Source: Altererythrobacter sp. CAU 1644
GTDB lineage: Bacteria > Pseudomonadota > Alphaproteobacteria > Sphingomonadales > Sphingomonadaceae
NCBI RefSeq assembly: GCF_029623755.1
Contig: NZ_CP121106.1
Location: 1,189,001-1,253,000, forward strand
Direction of reading: 5' to 3'
Length of the DNA: 64,000 nt
Positions 43,418 to 51,944 of the stretch are shown here, piece after piece. The position numbers were made by a program, and so were the translations under genes. Numbering within the stretch: position 1 is the stretch's first letter; every line of letters starts with the position of its first letter. The notes under the pieces were generated by a model, which made no database searches, was not told the DNA's origin, and saw nothing but the letters and a program-made list of their open reading frames with translations.

Positions 43418-44395
43418 TCAGATCAATCCGGCAAGCGGTGACGAGGGATCGGCATATTTGCGGCGCCCCATGCGTCCAGCGAGATAGGCCTCGCGGCCCG
43501 CCTCGACCGCCAGCTTCATCGCCCGGGCCATGCGGATTGGATCCTTGGCTTCGGCGATTGCGGTGTTCATCAGGACACCGTCGCAGCCGAGCTCCATCGC
43601 CACGGCCGCATCGCTCGCTGTCCCCACGCCGGCATCGACCAGCACGGGGACGTTGGCCCCTTCGACGATCAACCGGATCGTGACCTGGTTCTGGATGCCT
43701 AGCCCCGAACCGATTGGCGCGCCAAGCGGCATGACCGCGACTGCACCGGCTTCTTCGAGCTGTTTCGCTGCGATCGGATCGTCGACACAATAAACCATCG
43801 GCAGAAAGCCTTCTTTGGCCAGCACTTCGGTCGCCTTAAGCGTCTCGCGCATGTCGGGATAGAGTGTGCGCGCCTCGCCCAGCACCTCGAGCTTGACGAG
43901 GTCCCAACCGCCCGCTTCGCGCGCCAGCCGCAGCGTTCGGATCGCTTCGTCGGCGGTGAAGCAGCCTGCGGTATTGGGCAAGTAAGTGATTTTCTTCGGG
44001 TCGATGAAGTCGGTCAGCATCGGAGCCTTGGGATCGCTGACATTCACGCGGCGCACCGCGACGGTGACAATTTCGGCGCCCGAGGCCTCGACTGCCGCCG
44101 CGTTCTGCTCGAAATCCTTGTACTTGCCGGTGCCGACAATCAGGCGCGACTTGAAAGTGCGCCCAGCGACGCTCCAGCTATCGCCACCCACGCCCGAACC
44201 GCCGCCAACAAAATGGACGATCTCGAGTACATCGCCAGATTGCAAGGCGACCTGTCCCAGTGTCGAGCGCGGAACGATCTCGCCGTTGCGTTCGACCGCA
44301 ATCTTGGCGGGGTCGAGCTCAAGCTCCTGCGCCAGCGCGGCGATGGTGTCGGCTGAAGTGCGGCGGGTTTCGCCATTGAGTGTGATGTCGATCAT
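43418..44395 (-). CDS. thiG: ThiS-ThiG fusion (sulfur carrier plus thiazole synthase)
   Basis: 325 residues from ATG 44395 ([11 protein letters not shown]); an ATG at 44404 is the alternative. Residues 1-66 are a ThiS domain ending in HFVGGG; ThiS normally ends in a free GG that is adenylated. From about 75 the sequence is Thi[41 protein letters not shown] with the Schiff-base lysine, and [22 protein letters not shown] (in parts). ThiG makes the thiazole phosphate of thiamine. The fusion is common in this order and would need either processing or sulfur transfer in cis. Confidence 0.93.
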   Translation of the reverse strand: MIDITLNGETRRTSADTIAALAQELELDPAKIAVERNGEIVPRSTLGQVALQSGDVLEIVHFVGGGSGVGGDSWSVAGRTFKSRLIVGTGKYKDFEQNAAAVEASGAEIVTVAVRRVNVSDPKAPMLTDFIDPKKITYLPNTAGCFTADEAIRTLRLAREAGGWDLVKLEVLGEARTLYPDMRETLKATEVLAKEGFLPMVYCVDDPIAAKQLEEAGAVAVMPLGAPIGSGLGIQNQVTIRLIVEGANVPVLVDAGVGTASDAAVAMELGCDGVLMNTAIAEAKDPIRMARAMKLAVEAGREAYLAGRMGRRKYADPSSPLAGLI

Positions 44396-44421
44396 TGCGC
44401 TCATCCGGCGCGCAATAACGT

Positions 44422-44805
44422 TCAGCGCGATTGAGGCAAGTGCGCGCGCAGGTTTAGCACGTGGCCGATCGTGACCAGGGTGACCCCGATGATCGTGAGC
44501 ACGGCTTCTTCGAACCCGTGCGGTACGGCGAGCGCCCCGCCCATGAAGGACAGGCCGGTCATGGCCGTCACGAAGGGTGCCGCCTTGCGGTGGCGTAGCG
44601 CACCCCATCCGATCGCCACCGCGGCAATAATCAGGGCCAGCGCCAAACCATAACGGTGAATCTCGGGTGCAAGAAGCAGTTGTCCGCCAATGCCCAGCGC
44701 CGACACCAGAATGATGCTCGCCAGGCAATGAAGCAGGCACAGGCTCGACAGCCAGATGCCGGCGCGGTCCAGCACACCGCGAATCGAGGTGGTTACATTA
44801 CCCAT
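44422..44805 (-). CDS. MerC domain-containing membrane protein
   Basis: 127 residues from ATG 44805; a longer frame reaching 44913 would overlap the divergent heme A synthase start and adds no recognisable sequence. Four hydrophobic segments; the first contains [17 protein letters not shown] with the Cys pair of MerC. MerC carries mercury in Tn21-type operons, but in alphaproteobacteria MerC-domain genes are often linked to zinc regulation. No mer genes are nearby. An AT-rich element TGTAACATTATGCA at 44830-44843 lies upstream and may be an operator. Confidence 0.85.
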   Translation of the reverse strand: MGNVTTSIRGVLDRAGIWLSSLCLLHCLASIILVSALGIGGQLLLAPEIHRYGLALALIIAAVAIGWGALRHRKAAPFVTAMTGLSFMGGALAVPHGFEEAVLTIIGVTLVTIGHVLNLRAHLPQSR

Positions 44806-44911
44806 GGGCGTGCCCCATTTATGTGATGGTGTAACATTATGCAAGTGCGTCGAGGCCGCTTGCGATGAAACGACTTGAGTTTTCGTCGGACGCCGCGCAG
44901 TGGGCTTCGCC

Positions 44912-45967
44912 ATGGAAGGTCATCCCGAACCCGCCAGCGCTGACTCCCCCGCCCTCCCCCTAGCGATCGCCAATTGGCTGATGGTGATCGCGGGGATGGT
45001 CGTGCTGATCGTGATGGTTGGCGGAATAACCCGCCTGACCGAAAGCGGCCTTTCGATAACCCAATGGAACCCCGTGACCGGCGTCTTGCCGCCGCTGACC
45101 GATGCGGCTTGGCAGGCGGAGTTCGACAAATATCGCCAGACGCCCGAATTTATCTACGAGGCCGGCCCGGCAGGCATGTCGCTGGCGGACTTCAAGTTCA
45201 TCTTCTTCTGGGAATGGTTTCACCGCCTGATCGGTCGACTGATCGGACTCGCCTTCGCCCTGCCGCTCGCCTGGTTCTGGATCAAGGGGGCGATCCCGAC
45301 CGGCTACAAGTGGCGCCTGCTCGCACTGTTGTCGCTTGGCGGGCTCCAAGGAACCTTCGGCTGGCTGATGGTCCGCTCCGGCCTGTCCGGTCAGATGACC
45401 GATGTGAGCCATTTCTGGCTGTCGATCCACCTGCTGACCGCGCTGTTCACGCTCGGAGGCCTGGTCTGGACCGCGCTCGATCTGCGCGCGTTGCACCGCG
45501 ATCCGGCGAGCCGCCCGGCGCGCCTGACGAGGCTGAGCATCGCGACCGCGCTTGTCCTGTTTGTCCAGCTGCTGTTGGGAGCTTGGGTGGCCGGGCTCAA
45601 TGCCGGGCACGCCTCCTACGACTGGCCATTGATGCAGGGCCAGTTTTTCCCTGAGTTCGACCGCGGCAAGGGCATCGGCTGGGCGCTGACGCATGACCCC
45701 TTCCTGCTGCACTTCCTCCACCGCTGGTGGGCCTGGGTGGCCGTCGGCATGCTGATTTGGCTCGCGCGACGGGTGCGGAGGTCGGAACGCAGAGCTTCGG
45801 TGGCGATTCACAGCGCCTTCGGCACGCAGATCATTCTCGGGATCGCCACCGTCATGACCGGCGTTGCGCTGTGGGTGGCGGTGGCCCACCAGCTGGTAGG
45901 CGCCCTGCTGGTCGCAGCGACAGCCTGGGGCATGCATGTCGCTGGTCGGCGAGAGCAGCAAGCATGA
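44912..45967 (+). CDS. ctaA: Heme A synthase (COX15/CtaA type 2)
   Basis: 351 residues from ATG 44912; GTG 44900 is possible. Eight transmembrane segments with VGGITRLTESGLSITQWNPVTG, FFWEWFHRLIGRLIGL, GGLQGTFGWLMVRSGL, HLLTALFTLGGLVW, AGLNAGHASYDWPLMQG and FLHRWWAWVAVG. The conserved His residues that bind heme are present. It oxidises heme O to heme A for aa3-type cytochrome oxidase. The stop overlaps the cutA start (ATGA). Confidence 0.95.
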   Translation: MEGHPEPASADSPALPLAIANWLMVIAGMVVLIVMVGGITRLTESGLSITQWNPVTGVLPPLTDAAWQAEFDKYRQTPEFIYEAGPAGMSLADFKFIFFWEWFHRLIGRLIGLAFALPLAWFWIKGAIPTGYKWRLLALLSLGGLQGTFGWLMVRSGLSGQMTDVSHFWLSIHLLTALFTLGGLVWTALDLRALHRDPASRPARLTRLSIATALVLFVQLLLGAWVAGLNAGHASYDWPLMQGQFFPEFDRGKGIGWALTHDPFLLHFLHRWWAWVAVGMLIWLARRVRRSERRASVAIHSAFGTQIILGIATVMTGVALWVAVAHQLVGALLVAATAWGMHVAGRREQQA

Positions 45968-46281
45968 GCGCGCTCATTTATTGCCCCTTCCCCGACCGCG
46001 AGAGCGCCCGCTCGGCGGCAAACATCCTCCTTGGCGAGCGCCTGGTCGCCTGCGCCAATATCCTGGGCGAAGTTGAATCGATCTTCGAATGGAACGGCGA
46101 ACGCGGCAGCGCCACCGAGATCGGCGTTCTGTTCAAGACCCATGCGGAAGTTCTGGATAAGGCCTCCGCGCGATTGGGCGAGTTGCATCCCTATGATACG
46201 CCCGCGGTCATGGGCTGGTGCTGCGATGCGGCGCCGCAGGCTACGCGCGAGTGGCTTGGAGGCCTCGGGTCGGAGAAGTGA
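45964..46281 (+). CDS. cutA: Divalent cation tolerance protein CutA
   Basis: 105 residues, usual CutA length. Landmarks: IYCPFPDRESARSAANILLG, LVACANI, EVESIFEWNG and the C-terminal HPYDTPAVMGW. CutA forms very stable trimers; in E. coli it was linked to copper tolerance, yet the biochemical role is unsettled. Co-transcribed with heme A synthase by a 4-bp overlap and directly abuts the next gene without spacer. Confidence 0.94.
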   Translation: MSALIYCPFPDRESARSAANILLGERLVACANILGEVESIFEWNGERGSATEIGVLFKTHAEVLDKASARLGELHPYDTPAVMGWCCDAAPQATREWLGGLGSEK

Positions 46282-46998
46282 ATGTGGCATAATGTTTCGC
46301 GTCGGCGAGTGCTGAACCTCGCGGCGCTTGGATTGGCGGGCTTGGCCTTACCGTTGCGCGCTCGAGGACCGCTCCCGATCCCCTCGGGACCAATGCGGCT
46401 CACTCGCCGCTTGCTACGGTCGCTGAGCGATGGTGAACAGATTTCCGTTTCGCGAAGCTGGGAGATAGCGTTCAGATCCATGCCAGAGCGCATCGCGATA
46501 ACTGGGCGCCAGATTGCGGTGGCAGTCGCGGCGCCGCCTCAGTTGGCCGCCCTCGCTGCGATTGAGGAGCGGCGCGATACGCACGGATTGTTCCCGATCC
46601 TGCTCGGCAAGGACGGCCGCATCGTAAGCGTCGGCTCAAGCGAGGATGCCGCAACCGTGGCAAGTGCGATCGCAGCGGGACAGGCCGCCATCGAGCGAGC
46701 CCTCCCCGGCGGACCCGAAAGCGCCGATGCCGTTTCCGGTCTCATGCAAATTCGCAGCGCCGGGGAAGGGTTCCTGGCCGCCTTGCCGGAGGATCTCTTC
46801 TACCCTGCAGGAGAGGAGTTCCACCGGTCGCAGCAGGTCGAGCTTGAGGATGGAACATCGGCGAACTTCGAACTGCTCTATCGTGCCAGTCCCTGCGCGG
46901 ACTTCCCCTGGCTGTCCGAGGCCGAGCGAGAGGTGACCACGATCCTCGGCGAAGATCGCCGTATTTCGCGGGAAAGCTGGATCCTGGAACCTGTGTAG
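46282..46998 (+). CDS. Secreted protein with Tat-like signal, unknown
   Basis: 238 residues; the ATG follows the cutA stop immediately. N-terminal SRRRVLNLAALGLAGLALPL resembles a twin-arginine signal, so export of a folded protein is possible. The rest has no recognised domain; RIAITGRQIAVAVAAPPQLA and ESWILEPV are landmarks. One Cys in SPCADF. Third gene of the ctaA-cutA operon. Function unknown. Confidence 0.75.
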   Translation: MWHNVSRRRVLNLAALGLAGLALPLRARGPLPIPSGPMRLTRRLLRSLSDGEQISVSRSWEIAFRSMPERIAITGRQIAVAVAAPPQLAALAAIEERRDTHGLFPILLGKDGRIVSVGSSEDAATVASAIAAGQAAIERALPGGPESADAVSGLMQIRSAGEGFLAALPEDLFYPAGEEFHRSQQVELEDGTSANFELLYRASPCADFPWLSEAEREVTTILGEDRRISRESWILEPV

Positions 46999-47055
46999 GC
47001 GAGCCTTCATTGGCCTGCGGTATTATTTTACCTCCTCTGAGACCCGCGGTTTTGC

Positions 47056-47084
47056 TTGACTTGAAGGCGGTGAAACGACAAATG
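47056..47084 (+). promoter_or_regulatory. Candidate promoter of rplM-rpsI
   Basis: TTGACT at 47056-47061, 17-bp spacer, CAAATG at 47079-47084. The -35 is close to consensus and the -10 is weak. It lies about 90 bp before the rplM leader end. Confidence 0.35.
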
Positions 47085-47129
47085 GCGCTCGCTTCTGCGC
47101 TGCCCCGGCTGGGGCGGACGCGATTCGAT

Positions 47130-47150
47130 GCCGCGGCCCATTGTCGCGGC
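47130..47150 (+). promoter_or_regulatory. Hairpin in rplM leader
   Basis: GCCGCG / CGCGGC, six perfect pairs with a nine-base loop, followed by GCTTTAATTT and then the rplM start at 47175. A smaller CCCC / GGGG hairpin precedes it at about 47103-47114. Could be a ribosomal-protein leader (autogenous control) or an attenuator; not proven. Confidence 0.4.
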
Positions 47151-47174
47151 GCTTTAATTTAGGACTTTGGACCC

Positions 47175-47654
47175 ATGAAGGCGCTCAGCAAGCAGACCCG
47201 GTCGATCAAACCGGCCGAGGTCGAAAAGAATTGGCACCTGATCGATGCGGACGGCCTGGTTGTCGGCCGCGTTGCCGCGATCATCGCCAACATCCTGCGC
47301 GGCAAGCACAAGCCGAGCTACACTCCGCATGTCGATTGCGGCGACCACGTCATCGTCATCAATGCCGACAAGGTGAAATTCACCGGCAAGAAGACGACCG
47401 ACAAGAAGTATTACAAGCACACCGGCTATGCCGGCGGCATCAAGGAAACGACCCCGGCCAAGGTGCTGGAAGGCCGCTTCCCCGAGCGCGTGCTCGAAAA
47501 GGCTGTCGAGCGTATGGTCCCACGCGGCCCTCTCGGCCGCCAGCAGATGAAGGCGCTGCACCTCTATGCCGGCACCGAGCACCCGCATGACGGGCAGAAG
47601 CCCGAAGTGCTCGACGTCGCTTCCATGAATCGCAAGAACAAGGTCACCGCGTAA
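47175..47654 (+). CDS. rplM: 50S ribosomal protein L13
   Basis: 159 residues. Landmarks: [41 protein letters not shown] (in parts), [25 protein letters not shown] and [14 protein letters not shown]. Alphaproteobacterial length with a C-terminal extension [15 protein letters not shown]. Component of the large subunit; overlaps rpsI (TAATG). Confidence 0.98.
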   Translation: MKALSKQTRSIKPAEVEKNWHLIDADGLVVGRVAAIIANILRGKHKPSYTPHVDCGDHVIVINADKVKFTGKKTTDKKYYKHTGYAGGIKETTPAKVLEGRFPERVLEKAVERMVPRGPLGRQQMKALHLYAGTEHPHDGQKPEVLDVASMNRKNKVTA

Positions 47655-48175
47655 TGGCTGACGAACAGAACAACGAAACCGTCTCCGATCTCGCCGATCT
47701 GAAGACCATCGCCGGCGACGCCCCCGAGGGTGACGCTGCGGTCATCGCGGAAAGCACTGCCCCGCTGCGCGAGCAGGAACTCGACAAGCAGGGCCGCGCC
47801 TATGCCACTGGCCGCCGCAAGGATGCCACTGCACGCGTGTGGCTGAAGCCCGGCACCGGCAAGGTCACCGTCAACGGACGCGAGCAGGAAGTCTATTTCG
47901 CACGTCCGACGCTGCGCCTGATCATCGACCAGCCTTTCTCGATCACCGATCGCCAGGGCCAGTACGATGTCGTCGCCACCGTCAAGGGCGGCGGACTTTC
48001 GGGTCAGGCCGGTGCGGTCAAGCATGGTATTTCGCAGGCTCTCACGAAGTATGAGCCGGCGCTGCGTTCGACGGTCAAGGCCGCTGGCTTCCTCACCCGC
48101 GACAGCCGCGTGGTCGAGCGTAAGAAGTACGGCCGCGCCAAGGCACGCCGCAGCTTCCAGTTCTCGAAGCGCTAA
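47654..48175 (+). CDS. rpsI: 30S ribosomal protein S9 with N-terminal extension
   Basis: 173 residues against about 130 in E. coli. The first 45 residues are an acidic, probably disordered extension ([17 protein letters not shown]); the S9 core starts at [18 protein letters not shown], and the conserved basic tail [17 protein letters not shown] reaches the P site. The extension is common in this order. Paired with rplM as in most bacteria and followed by a strong terminator. Confidence 0.97.
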   Translation: MADEQNNETVSDLADLKTIAGDAPEGDAAVIAESTAPLREQELDKQGRAYATGRRKDATARVWLKPGTGKVTVNGREQEVYFARPTLRLIIDQPFSITDRQGQYDVVATVKGGGLSGQAGAVKHGISQALTKYEPALRSTVKAAGFLTRDSRVVERKKYGRAKARRSFQFSKR

Positions 48176-48204
48176 TCCGCTCCGACGAACACCGGATACG
48201 AAAA

Positions 48205-48232
48205 GGGCGGTCCCGCTGGGGCCGCCCTTTTT
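48205..48232 (+). terminator. Terminator of rplM-rpsI, probably bidirectional
   Basis: GGGCGGTCCC / GGGGCCGCCC (one G-T pair) with a GCT loop, then TTTTT; AAAA precedes the stem, so it can also end the convergent small membrane protein transcript (ends 48254). Confidence 0.9.
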
Positions 48233-48253
48233 CTTTGGTCTGGCTGCGCCCGA

Positions 48254-48457
48254 TCAGCGCTGCATGATCATCAGGCCCCAGGAGAGGCCTGTGCCGGCAA
48301 AGAACAGCGGCCACGACCAGTAGATCTCATAGCCGACGTACGGCTTGGCGACATAGATGGCCAGCTGCCCGCCACCAGAACCCTGCGATCCGATGATGAG
48401 GGCTACCACCCCCGTGAGCACGATCCCGAGGACCGAAGCTTTCATGAACTCGATCAT
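48254..48457 (-). CDS. Small membrane protein, unknown
   Basis: 67 residues from ATG 48457 with GGAAG upstream; an internal ATG at 48445 is possible. Two hydrophobic segments (SVLGIVLTGVVALIIG and the aromatic IYWSWPLFFAGTGLSWGL). No family recognised. The two helices suggest an inner-membrane hairpin. It converges with rpsI on a shared terminator. TTAACC at about 48534-48539 upstream resembles half a CtrA site. Confidence 0.7.
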   Translation of the reverse strand: MIEFMKASVLGIVLTGVVALIIGSQGSGGGQLAIYVAKPYVGYEIYWSWPLFFAGTGLSWGLMIMQR

Positions 48458-48559
48458 AGTCTTCCGCCTTAAGCACGCGCGTTATTCGCGCTGAGTTTGA
48501 GCTTGAACGGTAAGCCAGAAGGTTCGAGATTTGGTTAACGTCGTAGTGAGATTCGAGAA

Positions 48560-49300
48560 TCAGCCCCCAAATGAGCGATGCTCGACTGAAATTCCGTCTT
48601 CCTTGCAGCAAGTAAGCACATTGTAGCCGGGCGGCGCTCCGCGCAGGCGGGTCGACAGGGTTCCGGTTCCGATCATGCGCAACCGCAGGCCTCCTCGCGC
48701 GGGCATGAGGTCGAACGGGAAGTGCACATGTCCCGAAATTACGGCATCGGCACCGGCCGCAGCGATCGCCGCAAAGGCTTCGTCCCCGCCGATCGTGGGA
48801 TTCTTCTCGCCCTCGCGGCCCGGCAGCAACGGATGGTGGCATGTGACGATCTTGAGCCGCTCGTCGCCCGTCAGCGAGCGCAGATGGGTGAGCGTCGCCT
48901 CCAAGGCCTCGCGCATCACGAACCCGTCCGACCACGGGAACCGCGGCTGCGCACGCACGGTGGTCTTGAGCGGAACCAGAACGACGTCGTCCGAGACGAA
49001 TTCGCCCCCGACGGCCGCGTAGAGCTTGCGAAACCGCCGATAGGGATCGGTGAAGCGCTCCCATAGGTTGTAATAGGGCATGTCGTGATTGCCCGCACAC
49101 AGGATAACCGGCGCATCGAATCGGGCGAAGAAGTCCTCCGCATGCGAGAACTCCGTATGCGTCGCCCGCTGGGTGATGTCACCCGTGCTGATCAGCGCAT
49201 CGGGGCGCTCCACGGCCGCGGCCGCCGCCACCGCTTCGAGGGCCGCGCGATTCTCGACGCCCCAGTGGGTATCGCTCACATGGAATATTTTTGTCGGCAT
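48560..49300 (-). CDS. Metallophosphoesterase (calcineurin-like)
   Basis: 246 residues. All metal-binding motifs are in order: SDTHWG near residue 9, GDIT near 41, GNHDMP near 70, CHHPLLPG and GHVHFP. The fold is class III phosphodiesterase; substrates in the family range from cyclic nucleotides to phospholipids, and no specificity can be read here. Cytoplasmic, monocistronic. Starts 78 bp from the end of the lipid-kinase-like gene on the same strand. Confidence 0.92.
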   Translation of the reverse strand: MPTKIFHVSDTHWGVENRAALEAVAAAAAVERPDALISTGDITQRATHTEFSHAEDFFARFDAPVILCAGNHDMPYYNLWERFTDPYRRFRKLYAAVGGEFVSDDVVLVPLKTTVRAQPRFPWSDGFVMREALEATLTHLRSLTGDERLKIVTCHHPLLPGREGEKNPTIGGDEAFAAIAAAGADAVISGHVHFPFDLMPARGGLRLRMIGTGTLSTRLRGAPPGYNVLTCCKEDGISVEHRSFGG

Positions 49301-49378
49301 GCCTTCATGGACAACAGCTTGCTGGGAGCAAGATCAAGGGAAATCGCATATTTCTATCCGACGTCCGACGACAATGAT

Positions 49379-50233
49379 TCAATCGGAATGGGCCGTGGCG
49401 AGCAGGTCCACCGGACAGCGAGTGGCCAAAAAGCGCTCGACCGGTTCTCCTTTTATCGGTTCGCCATCGATCAACATTTCGAGCGGCGTTTCATCGGCGC
49501 TTTGCAACGTAGCGTCGCCGACCATGCCGATGCGGTCATGCGGACCTTCGCGAAACTTGCGGCGAAGCACCGCCCAGCCCTGGCGTGCATAATCGGTCGG
49601 CGTATCGGCATAGAAGCCGTCGAACTGCAGGCCATGTTCGCCTGGCGTGATCTCAACCAGTTGGTAACCCTGCGGGCGCCCGAGCCGAGGCTCGATCATC
49701 GCGACGGGGGGGCCTTCCGCCGTCTGGCCGATCGCCTCGACCGTGGTTTCCGCGATAGCCGGGATATTCATGTCGCGCGTAGCTTCGCGAACCTCGCTCC
49801 AGCAGGTGCCCGGACCGACCAGCAAGCCGGCGAGCGCAAATCCATGACGAGATTGGCACACATTGGGTCGCACGCGCCGCGCCGCTCCCCCCGCGACCAG
49901 TTCAATGATGCGCCCAGCTTCGAAATCGCGGTGTAGCCGCCTGCTCAGCAAGTTCATCGTTCCGCCTGGCAGCACTAGGACCGCACCAGTCCAATCGGCG
50001 AGTTGCGAGATGGCCGAATTGACGCTGCCATCGCCCGTAAAGACGACCACAAGCGATAATCCTGCAGCATCCAATTCCTGTCCAGTGGGTAGATCCTGTT
50101 CCGGGAACTCCACCGCTCGCACAATCTCGATCTCGTGTTGCGCCAGCGCATCCTTGACTTCTTCGACCGCAGCCTGGCGATTGCTGCCGCTGGATGAATT
50201 CGTGATCAGGCAACACCGGGAAAACTGTTCCAT
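49379..50233 (-). CDS. Diacylglycerol kinase catalytic domain protein
   Basis: 284 residues. Nucleotide-binding motif of the DAGK/YegS family: FTGDGSVNSAIS (GDG) near residue 65 and LVLPGGTMNLLSRRLH near 88, preceded by LITNSSSGSNRQ at the start. The C-terminal half is a beta-sandwich. Would phosphorylate a lipid alcohol such as diacylglycerol or be a lipid kinase of unknown target. It may share a transcript with the metallophosphoesterase. Confidence 0.88.
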   Translation of the reverse strand: MEQFSRCCLITNSSSGSNRQAAVEEVKDALAQHEIEIVRAVEFPEQDLPTGQELDAAGLSLVVVFTGDGSVNSAISQLADWTGAVLVLPGGTMNLLSRRLHRDFEAGRIIELVAGGAARRVRPNVCQSRHGFALAGLLVGPGTCWSEVREATRDMNIPAIAETTVEAIGQTAEGPPVAMIEPRLGRPQGYQLVEITPGEHGLQFDGFYADTPTDYARQGWAVLRRKFREGPHDRIGMVGDATLQSADETPLEMLIDGEPIKGEPVERFLATRCPVDLLATAHSD

Positions 50234-50291
50234 ATCAGATGGAAGCGACGGGAACGCGCGTGGTTCCCGCAGCCTCTAGCCCTTCACCCCC

Positions 50292-50558
50292 CTAAATCCG
50301 ATCGGTTAGTATCAACCACGCGGCAGCCGCGTTGAGCGCGCTGTAAATGGCATAGGCCCAGACAAGGCCGGGCCATCCATTGGCCGCAAGCAGCAGTGCA
50401 GCAAGCAGGACAAGGAATTCGGTCGCCATGGTAATCCGTCCGCCGAGCATGTGGATGAACCATGGCATCCGCCCGAGCAGGGGATGGCCGCTTTCCAGCA
50501 CAGCCTTGTGCAGGGCAAAATTGCCGATGCCGAGAAGGAGTATGAATGCAATCGCCAT
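50292..50558 (-). CDS. Small membrane protein, unknown
   Basis: 88 residues from ATG 50558; a TTG 18 bases earlier is possible. Three hydrophobic segments: AIAFILLLGIGNFALH, TEFLVLLAALLLAANGW and YAIYSALNAAAAWLIL. HMLGGRIT lies between the first and second. No family assigned with confidence. It lies 58 bp upstream of the lipid-kinase-like gene on the same strand. Confidence 0.72.
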   Translation of the reverse strand: MAIAFILLLGIGNFALHKAVLESGHPLLGRMPWFIHMLGGRITMATEFLVLLAALLLAANGWPGLVWAYAIYSALNAAAAWLILTDRI

Positions 50559-50762
50559 TGTTGCATTATTGCGCAAACACTGGTCGGTTGGAAATAGTCG
50601 TTCGTCGGACGGTTTCAGGCGTCGGTCAGTAAGCCTTTGATTTGGTCGACTGCGTGGCCTTGATTGTCGACCATATGCTGCGGCCCGATCCCCTCCAGCC
50701 TAATACTTCAACTGCGGAATGTGCTCCACCCCCCTTAGGGAGCCCCGCAGATGGAGGAATTC

Positions 50763-51068
50763 ATGTTCAAGACTACCCTGGTTTCAGTTGCCCTGGGCAC
50801 GGCTATGCTTGCCAGCCCGGCAATGGCAGGAGGGCAAAAACCCGCTGCCCAGATCGAGTTCAAGGATCTCAACCTTTCGACCGCAGAGGGCCAGAAGGCG
50901 CTCGACGGCAGGATCGAAGCTGTCGCTCGCCAGATCTGCAAGGTCGACGAACAGGTCACCGGCTCGCGGATGGTGCCGCGAGATCGGATGGCCTGCGTCA
51001 AGGCTGCAAAGAAAAGCGCCAAACAGCAAGTGGCCGCACTGATCGAGCGCGACAAGCTCGGCGGCTGA
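50763..51068 (+). CDS. UrcA family protein
   Basis: 101 residues from ATG 50763, preceded by GGAGG six bases upstream. Signal peptide (VSVALGTAMLASPAMAGG), so secreted to the periplasm. The mature part has the UrcA pattern: KDLNLSTAEGQKALDGRIE, ARQIC and MACVKAAKKSAKQQV, with two Cys likely to form a disulfide. UrcA proteins are widespread in Sphingomonadales and of unknown role. An inverted repeat GGTCGAC / GTCGACC (50644-50672) lies upstream. Confidence 0.9.
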   Translation: MFKTTLVSVALGTAMLASPAMAGGQKPAAQIEFKDLNLSTAEGQKALDGRIEAVARQICKVDEQVTGSRMVPRDRMACVKAAKKSAKQQVAALIERDKLGG

Positions 51069-51096
51069 AGTTTTACGGTTGCACACCAAGTGCAAG

Positions 51097-51136
51097 GGCG
51101 GCCCTAGCAATCCAGTCCCAACGAACTAGGGCCGCC
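51097..51136. terminator. Long hairpin between convergent urcA-like and LytTR genes
   Basis: GGCGGCCCTAG / CTAGGGCCGCC, a perfect 11-bp stem with an 18-base loop, in the 117-bp convergent gap. No T-run on either side, so Rho-independent action is uncertain, but position and stability suggest transcript-end protection. Confidence 0.5.
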
Positions 51137-51185
51137 ACACGAAGCCACCCGTCTAGCGGGGGGTGAAACTGGATCGATGGTCGGG

Positions 51186-51944
51186 TTAGCGCCCGGCCAT
51201 CGATTTCACTTTGGGCAGGTAGGTACGGCCGATCCGTAACGCCTCCCCATCATCCAACTCCGCCGACCATACTCCCAAGCCATCGTGGCGCAAGCCGCGA
51301 ATGCGATCCTTGCGCAGGATGGTCGAACGATGAATGCGGATGAACTCAGCCGGGTCGAGCTTCTCCTCAAGCCCGGCAATGGTCTGTAACAGGAGGTAGG
51401 AGCGCCCGCCCTCGCCCTTGAGGCCGACGTGGAGACGCACATAGTCGCGCTCGGCATCGATCCGGGCGACCTCGCTCACCGCGATCCGCAACAATTCACT
51501 GCGGTGCGGGACCCATAGCTCCTCGAGCCAGCGTCCGCCACTTTCTCGGCGCTCGCCGCGCCGCGCGACCGCGCGTTCGATCGCGCGACCGAGTCGATCG
51601 GCCGCCACGGGCTTGAGCACATAGTCGATCGCTTCAAGATCGAATGCCTCCACCGCAAAATCATCATGCGCAGTCACGAAGATCACCGCAGGTGGATTGT
51701 CCTGCTTGCCCAGTGCGCGCGCTACCTCCAGTCCGTCGAGTTCGGGCATGGTCATGTCGAGCAAGACCAGATCGGGCGACAGCGCCTCGATCAGTCGCAG
51801 CGCCGCAGCGCCATCGCTCGCGGTGCCGACGACATTGATCGCGTCGAGCGAGGCGCAGATGACCTGCGCGCGTTCCACCGCCAACGGTTCGTCGTCGACA
51901 ATCAGCGTACGCAGCGGTTTATCAAGTTGGGAATCGTCAGCCAT
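51186..51944 (-). CDS. LytTR family response regulator (second pair)
   Basis: 252 residues. Receiver domain with IVDDEPLAVERAQ, phospho-acceptor Asp in LVLLDMTMPELDG and Lys in YVLKPVAADRL. LytTR domain at the C-terminus with RIDAERDYVRLHV, FIRIHRSTILRKDRIRGL and LRIGRTYLPKVK. Its start overlaps the kinase stop by 8 bp. Paralogue of the regulator at 10143-10940. Targets unknown. Confidence 0.93.
   Translation of the reverse strand: MADDSQLDKPLRTLIVDDEPLAVERAQVICASLDAINVVGTASDGAAALRLIEALSPDLVLLDMTMPELDGLEVARALGKQDNPPAVIFVTAHDDFAVEAFDLEAIDYVLKPVAADRLGRAIERAVARRGERRESGGRWLEELWVPHRSELLRIAVSEVARIDAERDYVRLHVGLKGEGGRSYLLLQTIAGLEEKLDPAEFIRIHRSTILRKDRIRGLRHDGLGVWSAELDDGEALRIGRTYLPKVKSMAGR

Noticed and set aside
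44806..44913. N-terminal extension of the MerC-domain protein
   Set aside because: It would overlap the divergent heme A synthase start and has no recognisable or hydrophobic sequence.
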